NCBI RefSeq assembly: GCF_027107535.1 | Contig: NZ_CP114283.1 | Span: forward strand, 4,216,001 to 4,280,000 | Direction of reading: 5' to 3' | Length of the DNA: 64,000 nucleotides | DNA from: Streptomyces aurantiacus | GTDB lineage: Bacteria; Actinomycetota; Actinomycetes; Streptomycetales; Streptomycetaceae | Shown: one piece after another, positions 1 through 8,949 of the stretch | How the letters are laid out: every line of letters starts with the position of its first letter | How positions within the stretch are numbered: the stretch's first letter is position 1 | The notes under the pieces: generated by a model | Database searches by the model: none | What the model saw: the letters and a program-made list of their open reading frames with translations, nothing else | What the model was told of the DNA's origin: nothing | Position numbers and translations under genes: made by a program

Positions 1-2095
1 CCTTCTCAGGAAGGACGCCGGCCTGCACGAGGCGCTTGCCCTCCTCGAGCAGAGCCTGCTTGTAGACGAAGTAGCGGCTGACGATGCCGTACTTGGGGTA
101 CTCCCGGTATCCGATGAAGGTGCGGACCCGGTCGATCATCCGCTTGGCTTCACCGGCCTTTTGGTCCCCGTCCGGCAGGGACCGCAGGCGTGACAGCACA
201 TCCTGTTCCTTCTCCCACGCCTTCTGCCGGCCTTCCTCGAAACGACGCTCGGCGGCGCCCGGCTCGAAGTTCCTGACGTTGTCGAGGATCACGGGGACGA
301 GCGTGGCGGGGCGCTCGCGCCAGCGAGGCCTCGTGATGTCGATCTCCCCGACGCAGCGCATGCCGTACTGGTCGAGATAGGCCCCAATGGCATCGCGCGC
401 TTCGGCCCCGCCCGCGAGCTTCGCCAGTTCGTCCAGGAAGCCCTCGTCCCGGTCGCCCTGCAGGAACGCCACCACTTCCGGATGGGGGCGGATCACGTCC
501 GCGACGTCGAGCAGCGCCAGGCCCATCTCCGACGTGACGTTGTCGGGGGCGGACAGCGTGAGCGTGTCAGCCGCGCTCTTCTCGCCCAGCCACTCCTGCA
601 GCTTGTCGTTGAGCCACCACGTGGCCTCCATGCCGGCCATGATCACCTGCATGCTCAGCGGGTCACTGAGGACTCGCTTGTGCTCCTCGAAGGCTTCCCG
701 CAGGAAGTCGAACAGTGCCTCTCCGGTCTTCGTCCGGATGTCACGTTCCAGGGTGGCGATGGACGCCTGGCTGCGCTCGATCAGCTCGGTGACGATGGCC
801 GGATCGGTCTCGATCGGGGTCGGCGCGCTGCCGGCCGACCGCCCGGCGGGAGGCGTGTCCGGAAGTGTCGGGACGAAATCGACACGGTCGAGGACGGTCT
901 CCAGCGCGTCCCTGACCAGCGGATCACCTCTCCCTATGAGGTCCAGGAGGCCGACGCGGGTCGCGGGTGAGGCGAGGCGCTGGGTGACGTCGACGAACAG
1001 CCTCCCGCCGGCCTCGTGCATCGGCGCCATGGCAGTCAACTGCCACATGGAGAACCCCAGGGGCTTCATGGCGTCGGTCATCATCTGCTGGTGGCCGACG
1101 GAGACGTAGACGTGATTGTCCTGGTCGTCGGTCTCGGGGATGGGGAACAACGTCGTGATCGGACGGCTCTGAACGATCTGGAAGTCACCATCGAGCAGGC
1201 ACCATTCGATGTCCTGCGGGCGGCCGAAGTGTGCTTCGATCCGCCGCCCCAGCTGCACGAGCCGCACAACCTGCGCATCGGTCAGCGACGGCTGCTCCTG
1301 CTGCCGCAGGTCGATCGGCACTTCGTGCGTACCGCCGGCGGGCAGGGCGTGCACGGCACGCTGCTTGGCAGCAATCGTCTTGGCGACGACTTCGCCGTGC
1401 CGCACTGTGAACACGTCCGGGTTCACCAGTCCGGAGACCAGGGCCTCGCCGAGGCCGAAGCCCGCGTCCACGGTGGCGACCTTCCGGTTGCCCGTGACGG
1501 GGTCGGCCGTGAACAGGATGCCGGCCGCATGGGGGATGACCATCTGCTGGACGACCACCGCCATGTGGACCGTACGGTGGTCGATGCCGTTCCGCCGGCG
1601 GTAGGCCACGGCCCGCTCGGTGAACAGCGAGGCCCAGCAGCGGCTGATGTGCTGGAGGACCGCTGCCGGTCCCACGACGTTCAGGTACGTGTCCTGCTGG
1701 CCGGCGAAGGAGGCCGTCGGCAGGTCCTCCGCCGTTGCGCTGGACCGGACGGCGTAGGCGGACCGCTCGCCGAACCGGGTGAGCGAGTGGGTGATCGCCT
1801 CCGCGAGATCGCCTGGAATGGCGATCCCTTCGACGGTCCGGCGGATCTGCGCGCTGAGAGTGCGGATCGCCTCGCGGTCGTCCGGGTCGAGGCGCGACAA
1901 CTGGTCGAGCTGATCGTCGATCGACGACGCTTCCGCCATGATTCGCCGGAAGGCGTTCGTCGTCACGCAGAAGCCGGTTGGCACACGGATGCCGTCGATC
2001 CGCGACAGCCCGCCCAGGTGCGCGGCCTTGCCGCCGACGACCGCGACCTGTGTCTCGTCAACCTCTTGCAGGTCGCACACGTACGGCCCGGTCAT
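1..2095 (-). CDS. rph: Rifamycin phosphotransferase (PEP-synthase-like), C-terminus beyond window
   Basis: About 698 codons are present; the gene runs off the left edge. Rph enzymes inactivate rifamycins by ATP-dependent phosphorylation and resemble PEP synthase. The N-terminus reads MTGPYVCDLQEVD, followed by VGGKAAHLGGLSRIDG and the ATP-grasp signature VRSSATAEDLPTASFAGQQD near residues 110-130, then FTADPVTGNRK, IEWCLLDG and QSRPITTLFP. The part in view covers the ATP-binding domain and most of the rifamycin-binding domain. The swivelling phosphohistidine domain, expected around residues 770-860, is not in the window. GGAGG lies 7 nt before the ATG. An exact rifamycin-associated element 330 bp upstream favours Rph over a housekeeping PEP synthase. 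Activity cannot be judged without the C-terminus. Confidence 0.9.
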   Translation of the reverse strand, partial: MTGPYVCDLQEVDETQVAVVGGKAAHLGGLSRIDGIRVPTGFCVTTNAFRRIMAEASSIDDQLDQLSRLDPDDREAIRTLSAQIRRTVEGIAIPGDLAEAITHSLTRFGERSAYAVRSSATAEDLPTASFAGQQDTYLNVVGPAAVLQHISRCWASLFTERAVAYRRRNGIDHRTVHMAVVVQQMVIPHAAGILFTADPVTGNRKVATVDAGFGLGEALVSGLVNPDVFTVRHGEVVAKTIAAKQRAVHALPAGGTHEVPIDLRQQEQPSLTDAQVVRLVQLGRRIEAHFGRPQDIEWCLLDGDFQIVQSRPITTLFPIPETDDQDNHVYVSVGHQQMMTDAMKPLGFSMWQLTAMAPMHEAGGRLFVDVTQRLASPATRVGLLDLIGRGDPLVRDALETVLDRVDFVPTLPDTPPAGRSAGSAPTPIETDPAIVTELIERSQASIATLERDIRTKTGEALFDFLREAFEEHKRVLSDPLSMQVIMAGMEATWWLNDKLQEWLGEKSAADTLTLSAPDNVTSEMGLALLDVADVIRPHPEVVAFLQGDRDEGFLDELAKLAGGAEARDAIGAYLDQYGMRCVGEIDITRPRWRERPATLVPVILDNVRNFEPGAAERRFEEGRQKAWEKEQDVLSRLRSLPDGDQKAGEAKRMIDRVRTFIGYREYPKYGIVSRYFVYKQALLEEGKRLVQAGVLPEK

Positions 2096-2425
2096 CGTGA
2101 TGCCTCCGAGAGGGTCGTTTTCCGGGGCGGTAGTGCGCTGGCCGAGCGCATCACCGGCGTTTTCACCCGGATCGAGAGCTCCGTCGAGTCTCTTGAAAGG
2201 CGTGTCCTCGTCTCCGGCTGCCCTTCCTGTGACGCGTCGGCCGACCGCTCCGTCCAGCCGGGCGACGTGCACTCCCGCGCCACCGTCCCGAGCGCTCGCG
2301 ACCGCACTGCCGGCCCGACCCCTGGTTCGACGTCACCGCGTCCCCCATACGTCGACAACACACGCACCTCGTGCTCCCCATTTCCGCAGGTTGTGGCCTC
2401 GGTCGACGATTTTGCGCTACCACCT

Positions 2426-2444
2426 GGGCCTTGCCGCAAGCCCC
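2426..2444 (-). promoter_or_regulatory. Rifamycin-associated element (RAE) upstream of rph
   Basis: On the minus strand this reads GGGGCTTGCGGCAAGGCCC, identical to the published 19-bp RAE found upstream of rifamycin-inactivating genes in actinomycetes. It lies about 330 bp before the rph ATG, so a long 5' leader is expected. A -35-like TTGCGG lies inside it; a convincing -10 could not be fixed. Confidence 0.85.
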
Positions 2445-2467
2445 CGGGTGCGCTATAAGTTGAGAAC

Positions 2468-2495
2468 GGCAAGGGGAGCGATTTCCTTGCCTTTT
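2468..2495 (+). terminator. Hairpin with T-tract, terminator-like
   Basis: GGCAAGG (2468-2474) pairs with CCTTGCC (2485-2491) across a 10-nt loop, followed by TTTT and a second T-run a few bases on. It has the form of an intrinsic terminator for + strand transcription, but no + strand gene lies upstream. It may instead insulate the rph control region from antisense transcription. Confidence 0.4.
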
Positions 2496-3060
2496 GCTTT
2501 TGCCGTCCCTTGGGCGTTGACGCACTGCGCGCGAAGAGGTGACGTTTGGCCTACGGGTACGCGGCGTCGGCTCGAGCGGGACTCCCGACGGCCTACGGAC
2601 GAAATCGTGGATGCAGAAGGTCTTCCGTTGTCGGCAGGCCCGGACGCGGCAGCGTGAGCCGCTGTCTCCCCACACCGGAGTGATGTGTCCGACGCTTGCG
2701 GCGCCTTGATCGAGCCTTGGTCACCGCTCGGCGGGCGGGGCCTCCTGGAAGGATTCCGGACGACGATTCAGTGGGCAGTGGCCGAAAAGTGCCTCGACCT
2801 GTCCGCACTCATCGGCGAATCCTGTTGATCAGCTGCCACCGGCCGACGGGCGGGCGTCCCAAACGCGGAGACCGGCAGCTACGGCTGCAAATGATGAGTG
2901 GTGACGTGTTCCTGCCATGCGGAACGTCCGGTCAGGCTGCTGCCCGCCGTCCGGTGGCTGTCCGCCGTTCTGCTGGGCGCTGGAGGGCCTGGGCTCCCCG
3001 CTGGGGGCCCGGCCCTTCACTGCACGCTGCGGAATCTGCCAGTGCATCCCCAGACGGGAC

Positions 3061-3279
3061 TCAGTCGTCCTGAGACGTCGCCTTCGGTTCTTCGGCAGGA
3101 TGGGGACGATCCGATCCGTTCTCTTCGTCGGCCGGGTCGGTTTGGTCCGGGGAGTCGTCGCTCCACGCGACGGGCGGTGTCGGCGCCGTGATCGTCTGCG
3201 GTTCGTCGGAATCCGGGCGGACGCTCGGCTGGGATCCAGGAGCGTGGGACGTGTGCGTTTCGTCATTGGATTTCGTCAT
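3061..3279 (-). CDS. Small acidic hydrophilic protein
   Basis: A 72-residue protein starting MTKSNDETHTSH and ending EEPKATSQDD. It is rich in D, E, P, S and T and has no hydrophobic segment, no cysteine and no recognisable domain, so it is probably disordered. The frame continues upstream to 3414, but that part (RLSRGF...) is basic and unlike the rest, so the internal ATG is preferred although its ribosome site is weak. Codon use fits a Streptomyces gene. Function unknown; it could be spurious. Confidence 0.45.
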   Translation of the reverse strand: MTKSNDETHTSHAPGSQPSVRPDSDEPQTITAPTPPVAWSDDSPDQTDPADEENGSDRPHPAEEPKATSQDD

Positions 3280-3476
3280 GGCGTGCGAGTTCCCGTTGTA
3301 CTCACTCGCATGCACCGCGGTGCCCTGTCCCGACGGTAGTGAGTCCCGTGGGTGTCTGTACGTGCCGACCATTGAGGCTGCGAGGAAACCTCTGCTCAGG
3401 CGGGCCGGCCGCACCTGATCCTCGCGCAGCGCGGAAGATCTTGTTTGCCGTCGAGGCCTCGAGTGCGCTCGTCAAG

Positions 3477-3509
3477 CAGGCGGAGCCCACGCGCCGAGGA
3501 CTCCGCCTG
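3477..3509 (-). terminator. Hairpin downstream of the APH-type gene
   Basis: CAGGCGGAG (3477-3485) pairs perfectly with CTCCGCCTG (3501-3509) across a 15-nt loop, 90 bp beyond the stop of the phosphotransferase-like gene. There is no T-tract, which is usual for Streptomyces terminators. Confidence 0.45.
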
Positions 3510-3597
3510 GGTCCTTGGCGCGGCGGGCAGCGCGGTGCGTCTGGTGGTGAATATGGCACGGCCCCCGCGTGGCGGGGTGCGGGCCGGTCGCGCTGTG

Positions 3598-4548
3598 TCA
3601 GGTGTTCATGCCGCCCGCGAAGGGCATCGTCCGCCATTGGTCGACGGCAGGCTCCAGGTACTCCATCAGCTCGGGCAGCTGCGGGACCAGCGTGAGAGTG
3701 GCGACGACGCGCAGCATGCCCACGGCGTTGACGAAGTTCAGGACCTCCTCGTTGAGCGGCCTCGTGCCGTTGCGTCGCGCGCCACGGTTGTAGGCGCTTT
3801 CGTGCTCGGGTCGGAGAGCGGCCAGGTCCCATTCGACGGGCCCCAGCGTGACCAGTTCGAAGTCGGCGTACAGGTCGCCGTCGACCCCGGAGAAGATGTT
3901 CGCGGGCGGGGAGTCGCCGTGGATGGGCTGGAGGTCGATGCCCGGGAACCGGGCCTCGAAGGCCGTGCGTGAGCGTACGAGGGGTTGGAGAATCGGCCAC
4001 TCTCGGCGGGCACGGTCCAGGTCGGCCGCACCGATCAAGGTGGGGTGTTGGTCGAGCTGGGCGAGGCTTTCCGCGATGAACCGCGGATCGGCCGCTGTCA
4101 GAAACTCCAGGCGGCCCGGGTAGGTGCGCATGGCCGCGTGCAGATCGGCGACACTCTCGGCGTTCGCCACGTAGTCGGGCTCCTTGTCCTGGTTCTCCGG
4201 GACGAACGGCCAGAACGTCATTGAGAAACCGTCGCGCTGCACGGGCATTGGCGGCAGGAGCGGGCTGGGCGCGATCACGGCGGTTCCCTGGTCGGCGAGC
4301 CAACGGGTCACATCCAGCTCATCCTGCTGGCGGCGCGCGAGGGCGGTCAGGTCGTTCCGGCGCGGCAGGACAGTGGGAATCCGGGCCACGACCGGCGAGG
4401 GCGCCAGATGGACGACGACGGAGAAGACGTCGTGGAGCACCGCGGGGTCCGTGACGGTCAGGCCGAGCTCGCGCCCTGCCGCGACGGCCGCGTCCACGGC
4501 GGCTGAGGTGCGGCCTGCGAGCTGTTGTGGTGTGAGGAAGGTGGTCAT
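3598..4548 (-). CDS. Aminoglycoside phosphotransferase (APH) fold protein
   Basis: A 316-residue cytoplasmic protein of the APH/choline-kinase-like superfamily, which phosphorylates small-molecule hydroxyls using ATP. The catalytic loop is IHGDSPPANIF, with the catalytic Asp and metal-binding Asn in HGD-x4-N, and the second metal site is YADFELVTLGPVEWDLA; both lie near residues 215-250. The N-lobe contains VVARIPT and a run of short beta elements. The ATG at 4548 (MTTFLTPQQ) gives a normal family length; an ATG seven codons upstream is possible. The substrate cannot be told from sequence, and most genomic paralogs are not antibiotic-resistance enzymes. It stands alone. Confidence 0.8.
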   Translation of the reverse strand: MTTFLTPQQLAGRTSAAVDAAVAAGRELGLTVTDPAVLHDVFSVVVHLAPSPVVARIPTVLPRRNDLTALARRQQDELDVTRWLADQGTAVIAPSPLLPPMPVQRDGFSMTFWPFVPENQDKEPDYVANAESVADLHAAMRTYPGRLEFLTAADPRFIAESLAQLDQHPTLIGAADLDRARREWPILQPLVRSRTAFEARFPGIDLQPIHGDSPPANIFSGVDGDLYADFELVTLGPVEWDLAALRPEHESAYNRGARRNGTRPLNEEVLNFVNAVGMLRVVATLTLVPQLPELMEYLEPAVDQWRTMPFAGGMNT

Positions 4549-4899
4549 GGCTTTATGTTCCAGTGACATTCCGGGTGTTGGGCACATCGGAACGAGGCGG
4601 GAAGGGCCGAGGGGTGCTCCGCGCAAGAGAACGATCGAGGGGTTGGCACCTGCGACGGCTGTTCCTTGGCCATGGGCCCGCGCGGCGAGGTCGACGATGC
4701 TCCGCATCGACTGGCCGGGGATGCACGAGGACGTCGTTCGTGACGTGACGTCTTCGGTCCGGGGGATGTCATGGCGGTGCCAGGAGGCCGGGAGGTCCAT
4801 GACGGCGATCGGGCAGGCTTCCTGGCTGCCGTTCCTATCGGAGCGGTACTGAGGCGACGGCGTGATTCCTCCGTGTCCTGGACTGCGCATGATCAGGGG
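4549..4899. other. Divergent intergenic region
   Basis: About 350 bp between the APH-type gene (left) and a surface-protein gene (right). It presumably carries both promoters. I see no clear palindrome or -10/-35 pair, and the open frames here are not gene-like. Confidence 0.5.
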
Positions 4900-6363
4900 A
4901 TGAGGCGATGGAAAGGGCTTGTCGCGGCCGCCGCTGTGCTGGTGGGGGCTTCGGCACCCGGCGCTGCGGGTGCACCGCAGGCCGATGGAGAACGCGTGAC
5001 GGTCGATGCCCCGGCGACGTACCACACGCAGGTGACCGATCCGACCCGTGTTCAACTGCCGGTGACGGTCGACGCGGGGAGCGGCTCCTCCGTGCGTGGC
5101 ATCACGCTCACCGTGGACGCCTCGGAGGTCCGCGGCAAGGTGCGGCTGGATGCCAAGCGGATCTGCACGGAGGGTACGGGGTACGTCTTCACCTGCCGCC
5201 TCACCTCATCCAGCCGGCGCTACCGCCTCTACGATTTGGTCGTCCTCGGCGCCGACAGGGCGGCCGAGCCGGGAGCGCACGGCACCGTGCGGTTCTCCGC
5301 CACCGGCCCGAACGGACAACGGGCAGAGGCCGAAACGGTGATGACGGCGGGGACGCCGGAACTCTGGGGCAAGAAGATCGCCATCGAAGACGCTGCGGCC
5401 GGCAAGCCCGTGGAACTGTGGGGCGGGGTCCTCAACCGCGGGCCTGTCGCGGCGAGCGGAATCGGCGTGACCCTGGTGGCCTCGCGTATGGAGATCGACC
5501 GCAGGTACGCCAACTGCCGCTACGCCGAGAGCGGCGAGTCCCGCGCGTACTGCTACTTCGACACACAGGTGGAGCCGGGTGAGGCCTACGCGTTCGACGC
5601 ACCGTTCGTCGTGGAGGGCGCGGCGGAACTGACGAAGGGCTCGGTGAGTTTGCGGATCTTCGCGCCGGGCCAGGACGCCGGACCGTACTTCGACGAGGAC
5701 GAGTACACGGTCCCCGGGACCGGACCGAAGCTCGGCCTGAAGCCGACCGAGCCCAAGGGCTTTGCACAGATGTCCGGGCACATCCCGATCGACACGAACC
5801 AACGGGTCGACGTGAGGGCCGTGGCGGGGGACCTCCGGGGGCGTCCCGGTGACATCGTTCAGCTGGCGGTGGGGCTGCGCAACGGGGGCGCGGGGCGTGT
5901 CGACGCCCGCTACCTCCGTTACGAGGTGGTCCCACCCCGGGGCGTCACCCTGATCCCGCCGGAGAAGCCCTCGCCGGACCCGGAGGCCGACGAGGCTCCC
6001 TACTGGATCTGTAGTCCGTGGGAGCAGGGTGAGGAGCGGTACACCTGCGGGAGCAAGAGCTTGAAGCCGGGCGCGTCCGAGACACAGGTGCTGAGGTTCC
6101 GTATCGACGAGAGGACCACGGGTACGGGCCAGGTCAAGGTCGTCCTCAAGGGAGGCTATGCGCAGCGGGACTCCGACAAGGGAAACAACGTTGCGAAGAT
6201 CGCGGTGCGGGTTGCCGGTGCGGATGATGGGCGGGGCCGCAGCGTCGCCCGCCGCAGCGGTGGGCTCTCGTGGGGCCTTGCCGCGGGCATCGGGGTTGTC
6301 TGTGCCCTCGCTCTGGCGGCAGCGGTCTTCTACGGCGTCCGGCGCTCCCGCAGGCGAGACTGA
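4900..6363 (+). CDS. Secreted, membrane-anchored surface protein
   Basis: A 487-residue protein with an N-terminal signal peptide (MRRWKGLVAAAAVLVGASAPGAAG, cleavage likely after AGA), several beta-rich extracellular repeats and a C-terminal anchor: a hydrophobic helix near residues 458-480 followed by the basic tail RRSRRRD. The repeats look like immunoglobulin-type CARDB/DUF11 folds (DIVQLAVGLRNGGAG, KVVLKGGYAQRDSDKGNN). Paired cysteines (CTEG..FTCR; CRYAE..YCYF; ICSPW..YTCG) suggest disulfides outside the cell. No sortase LPxTG motif was seen, so anchoring is by the transmembrane helix. The ATG at 4900 has only a close AGGGG; an in-frame GTG lies slightly upstream. Function unknown. Confidence 0.75.
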   Translation: MRRWKGLVAAAAVLVGASAPGAAGAPQADGERVTVDAPATYHTQVTDPTRVQLPVTVDAGSGSSVRGITLTVDASEVRGKVRLDAKRICTEGTGYVFTCRLTSSSRRYRLYDLVVLGADRAAEPGAHGTVRFSATGPNGQRAEAETVMTAGTPELWGKKIAIEDAAAGKPVELWGGVLNRGPVAASGIGVTLVASRMEIDRRYANCRYAESGESRAYCYFDTQVEPGEAYAFDAPFVVEGAAELTKGSVSLRIFAPGQDAGPYFDEDEYTVPGTGPKLGLKPTEPKGFAQMSGHIPIDTNQRVDVRAVAGDLRGRPGDIVQLAVGLRNGGAGRVDARYLRYEVVPPRGVTLIPPEKPSPDPEADEAPYWICSPWEQGEERYTCGSKSLKPGASETQVLRFRIDERTTGTGQVKVVLKGGYAQRDSDKGNNVAKIAVRVAGADDGRGRSVARRSGGLSWGLAAGIGVVCALALAAAVFYGVRRSRRRD

Positions 6364-6371
6364 CGGCGCGC

Positions 6372-6390
6372 TCGCCCCCGCCGGGGGCGA
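6372..6390. terminator. Bidirectional terminator hairpin
   Basis: TCGCCCCC (6372-6379) and GGGGGCGA (6383-6390) form a perfect 8-bp stem with a GCC loop, exactly between two convergent genes ending at 6363 and 6427. Confidence 0.6.
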
Positions 6391-6426
6391 ACGCATACGC
6401 GTGCACGCCCCCAGCGGGTGCCTCGG

Positions 6427-7056
6427 TCAGCGGTTGTCGAGCAGTTCGTTCATCTGCTGGATCTCGGTCGTCTGGGAGCTGACGATCCGCCCGGCCATCT
6501 TCTTGGCAGGTGCGTAGGAACCGTCGGCCTGCTCGGTCCTGGCCATGGAGACGGCACCCTCATGGTGCCCGATCATCATCTGCATGAAGGCGGTGTCGAA
6601 GGCGGCACCCGAGGCCTTCTTCAGCTTCCTCATGTCCTCGGGGGGCATCATCCCGCTGTTGCCGTGCATGGAGTGATCGGTCCCTGCCGCGGGAACCTGT
6701 TCGCCCCAGGCGCTCAGCCAGCCGGACAGCGTCCTGATTTCCGGGTCCTGAGCTTTCTTGATGTCGGCGGCGAGCTTCTTCACCTCAGCCGACTGCACCC
6801 GGCCGGGTGCCAGGTCGGCCATCTCGACGGCCTGACGGTGGTGGGGAATCATTCCCTGGGCGAACGCGACGTCAGCGGCGTTGTGCCGCTTCTGCGAGCT
6901 GGACGTCGAGGTGGAAGCGGGCGAAGAGCCGCCGCTGTGGCCGTCGTGCCCGGTCGAGCTGTCGCCGCTTCCGACGCAGGCGGCCAGAATGATTGCGGCC
7001 GCTCCGGTGGCTGCCACGGCGGTGGCGCGGCGGGTCAGGTAACGCGTGCGGATCAT
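6427..7056 (-). CDS. DUF305 lipoprotein
   Basis: A 209-residue exported lipoprotein. The signal sequence ends in the lipobox IILAAC, so Cys27 or so should carry the lipid. A Ser/Gly-rich linker leads into a DUF305 domain with its two hallmark helices, AFAQGMIPHHRQAVEMA and MMIGHHEGAVSMA, each holding a His-His pair. DUF305 is ferritin-like and is often found near metal-resistance and copper-related genes; a metal-binding role is likely but unproven. It lies upstream of, and on the same strand as, the DUF6153 gene 120 bp away, a pairing common in Streptomyces. Confidence 0.9.
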   Translation of the reverse strand: MIRTRYLTRRATAVAATGAAAIILAACVGSGDSSTGHDGHSGGSSPASTSTSSSQKRHNAADVAFAQGMIPHHRQAVEMADLAPGRVQSAEVKKLAADIKKAQDPEIRTLSGWLSAWGEQVPAAGTDHSMHGNSGMMPPEDMRKLKKASGAAFDTAFMQMMIGHHEGAVSMARTEQADGSYAPAKKMAGRIVSSQTTEIQQMNELLDNR

Positions 7057-7176
7057 GGTGGTGCAACTCCTTCGCGCACGCCCGTCTCAGGCGCGCGGGA
7101 TCACAGGGATGTGAGAGCGGGCGAAGACACGGCACCCTCGCCGGAAAGGGCGTGAGGGAGTGCCGTGGAGGTCGCT

Positions 7177-7695
7177 CTATATCCGCAGGAGTTGCAGTTC
7201 GGAAAGGTCAGGGGGCGCCCGGCCCTGTACGGCCGACGCCGGCGCGGCGATCGGAACACCAGCAGTGACCGGGGCATGGGTCAGGTCATCGGCCGGCGCA
7301 GGCGGCGCATAGGCGGAACCGAGACCGGCTGCCACGCACGTACCGTCCGCGTGTGCGAGGTGCCCGGAGCCGTCGGCGGTGTGCGAGCATTCCGCGGTCA
7401 CCTGCACCGCGGCAGAAGCTGAGGCCATGGTCATGGTGTGTTCGGAAGCCGGTGCTCCGCCGGGAGCCAGGGCGTGCATGCCCAGGATGCCGGTCAGTAC
7501 CGTCAGGACCAGCAGCGCGAACAGCGGCCCGGTGGGGCGGCGGCTCGATCGAATGCTGCTGTCATACCCCCATCGTACGGGTGCAGCCGCGGCGGTCGAA
7601 CAGCGCTCCTGGCGTGCGGACTTGACCTCCGCGCCGCGCTCCGCGAGACCAGCGCTCCGCGCGCCCTCTGGCCGGGGCGCATACAGGTTCGTCAC
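7177..7695 (-). CDS. DUF6153-like membrane/exported protein (start uncertain)
   Basis: The C-terminal 125 residues are clear: RRPTGPLFALLVLTVLTGIL is a transmembrane segment, followed by MHALAPGG, an MTMASASAA stretch and a Cys/His-containing periplasmic part (ECSHTADGSGHLAHADGTC). This matches the small DUF6153 family that accompanies DUF305 genes. The start is a problem: no ATG lies in frame close to the transmembrane segment. The GTG at 7695 gives 172 residues with an odd basic leader and no Shine-Dalgarno site, while an ATG at 7565 sits just upstream of the transmembrane part but in another frame. Either a non-canonical start near 7554 (ATT) is used or a small indel separates the ATG from the body. 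Confidence 0.65.
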   Translation of the reverse strand: MTNLYAPRPEGARSAGLAERGAEVKSARQERCSTAAAAPVRWGYDSSIRSSRRPTGPLFALLVLTVLTGILGMHALAPGGAPASEHTMTMASASAAVQVTAECSHTADGSGHLAHADGTCVAAGLGSAYAPPAPADDLTHAPVTAGVPIAAPASAVQGRAPPDLSELQLLRI

Positions 7696-7859
7696 GGGAG
7701 ACGGCTGGTCGCCCGCACGGTTGCCGAGCAACTCGGTGCCGACCGCACCGATCCCTGGACCACGAACTTGTGTCGTCACTGAACGCAGAGGTCACCCTGG
7801 CGGAACTGGCCCAGGACATCTCCGAAATCGGCTGTCCGTGACCGGACCGAGGGCAGCGC

Positions 7860-8633
7860 CTACGGAGGGCCTCCGACAGACGTGGGCGGGCTTCCCACGG
7901 AATCGGGAGCGCGCGGGGCGGAAGGCGAGGCGGTTGCCAGACGATGGAGGCGCTCTGCGTCCGCCTTCCCCTGCAGGTACGCCTTGTGCATGGCTTCCTG
8001 AATTACGACTCGCTCAATGGAGCGGCGCTTGTCGATTTGCCAGTCCGCCCACACGAACACTGCTCCGAAGGCGACAAGGATGACAAGCGCCCAGCTTGCA
8101 AGACTCTTCGCGAATCGGTGGTCAACCCTGAGGTCCGCGCTCAGGGAGTGGCGCGGTTGCGCTGCCGGAGAAGGGCCGTCGAGAAGCAGTTTGTACGCGA
8201 TCTCCTGCCCTTTGTGGATCACGAAGGGTTGGACGTACAAGGCGCTGCCGTTGGTTTCCGTCGGAGGAATCCGTCGATTGTCCCCGGTTTCCCGATCCAG
8301 TTCGGCAATCACGCGAGCGTTCAGTGAAAACTCGACCGGCGCACCGTTGAAGTGTGCAGCCTCGATCTCCCGATTCCCCACGTTGATCAACTTCAACGTG
8401 GCTGTGTGCGGGTGTGCGAGGCGCTCCGTTCCTCGGTACACCATCACATCGTCCACATTGCCCGCACGTCCATTGAGGAGCGGTGTGACGTCGAAGGAGT
8501 ACGCCACCTTTCGTTGTGGCACGGCGGCCCGCCATCCGTAGACGATGCCGGTGAGGGACACGGCGACTCCGGCTATAGCCACCACCGCGCCCACCAGATC
8601 GGTTATGTCGCTCGCAAGTGTGACGTCGGTCAT
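7860..8633 (-). CDS. Two-helix membrane protein, unknown function
   Basis: A 257-residue protein starting MTDVTLASDITDL. One transmembrane helix lies near residues 10-35 (LVGAVVAIAGVAVSLTGIVYG) and another near 185-205 (WALVILVAFGAVFVWADW). Between them is a beta-rich domain of about 140 residues (VAYSFDVTPLLNG..TLKLINVGNREI..EFSLN), probably extracytoplasmic. The C-terminal tail is rich in Pro and Ser. The ATG is preferred to the longer frame because the upstream residues are Arg-rich and low in coding character. No family recognised. Confidence 0.6.
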   Translation of the reverse strand: MTDVTLASDITDLVGAVVAIAGVAVSLTGIVYGWRAAVPQRKVAYSFDVTPLLNGRAGNVDDVMVYRGTERLAHPHTATLKLINVGNREIEAAHFNGAPVEFSLNARVIAELDRETGDNRRIPPTETNGSALYVQPFVIHKGQEIAYKLLLDGPSPAAQPRHSLSADLRVDHRFAKSLASWALVILVAFGAVFVWADWQIDKRRSIERVVIQEAMHKAYLQGKADAERLHRLATASPSAPRAPDSVGSPPTSVGGPP

Positions 8634-8949
8634 GAAGGGGTTATAGCAGCGGCCCAGCAAGAGCGGCACCTGATTGGCCCACGCGTGACCGTGACGAGTG
8701 GCTGCCCGGATGGAAGGCGGTGCAGGCGTCGAGGACCGTACCGGCCCGGTCACCGACGTGCGCGCCGCCCTGGTCGGCTTCGGCTGGGCCCTGTGCCTTT
8801 CCACGAGCTGGCGTGGCGTGTCCGTGCGTGCGAGGAAGTCGGCCTTCTCGTCAGGACCGACTGGTCGACCTCGCGTTCGGTCCGAACACCGTCGAACTGC
8901 CCGTGGCGCGCGCGGCGGCAACAGAGGAGACAGGCAACCCGATCAGCGG
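8634..8949. other. Intergenic stretch without recognisable gene
   Basis: About 315 bp between the start of the two-helix membrane protein gene and the end of the ECF41 sigma-factor gene, all on the minus strand. Several frames are open, but none has a ribosome site or family resemblance. I see no clear regulatory element. Confidence 0.5.

Larger units (their letters stand above)
2096..3060. other. Gene-free interval upstream of rph
   Basis: About 960 bp with no convincing coding frame on either strand: the open frames lack ribosome binding sites, overlap one another and look like no protein family. It holds the RAE and a hairpin at 2468-2491 followed on the + strand by T-runs. The rest, about 2510-3060, shows nothing I can identify. 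Confidence 0.6.

Noticed and set aside
3598..4548. Assigning the APH-fold gene as an aminoglycoside-resistance gene
   Set aside because: The fold is shared by many kinases with other substrates; nothing in the sequence or context shows the substrate.
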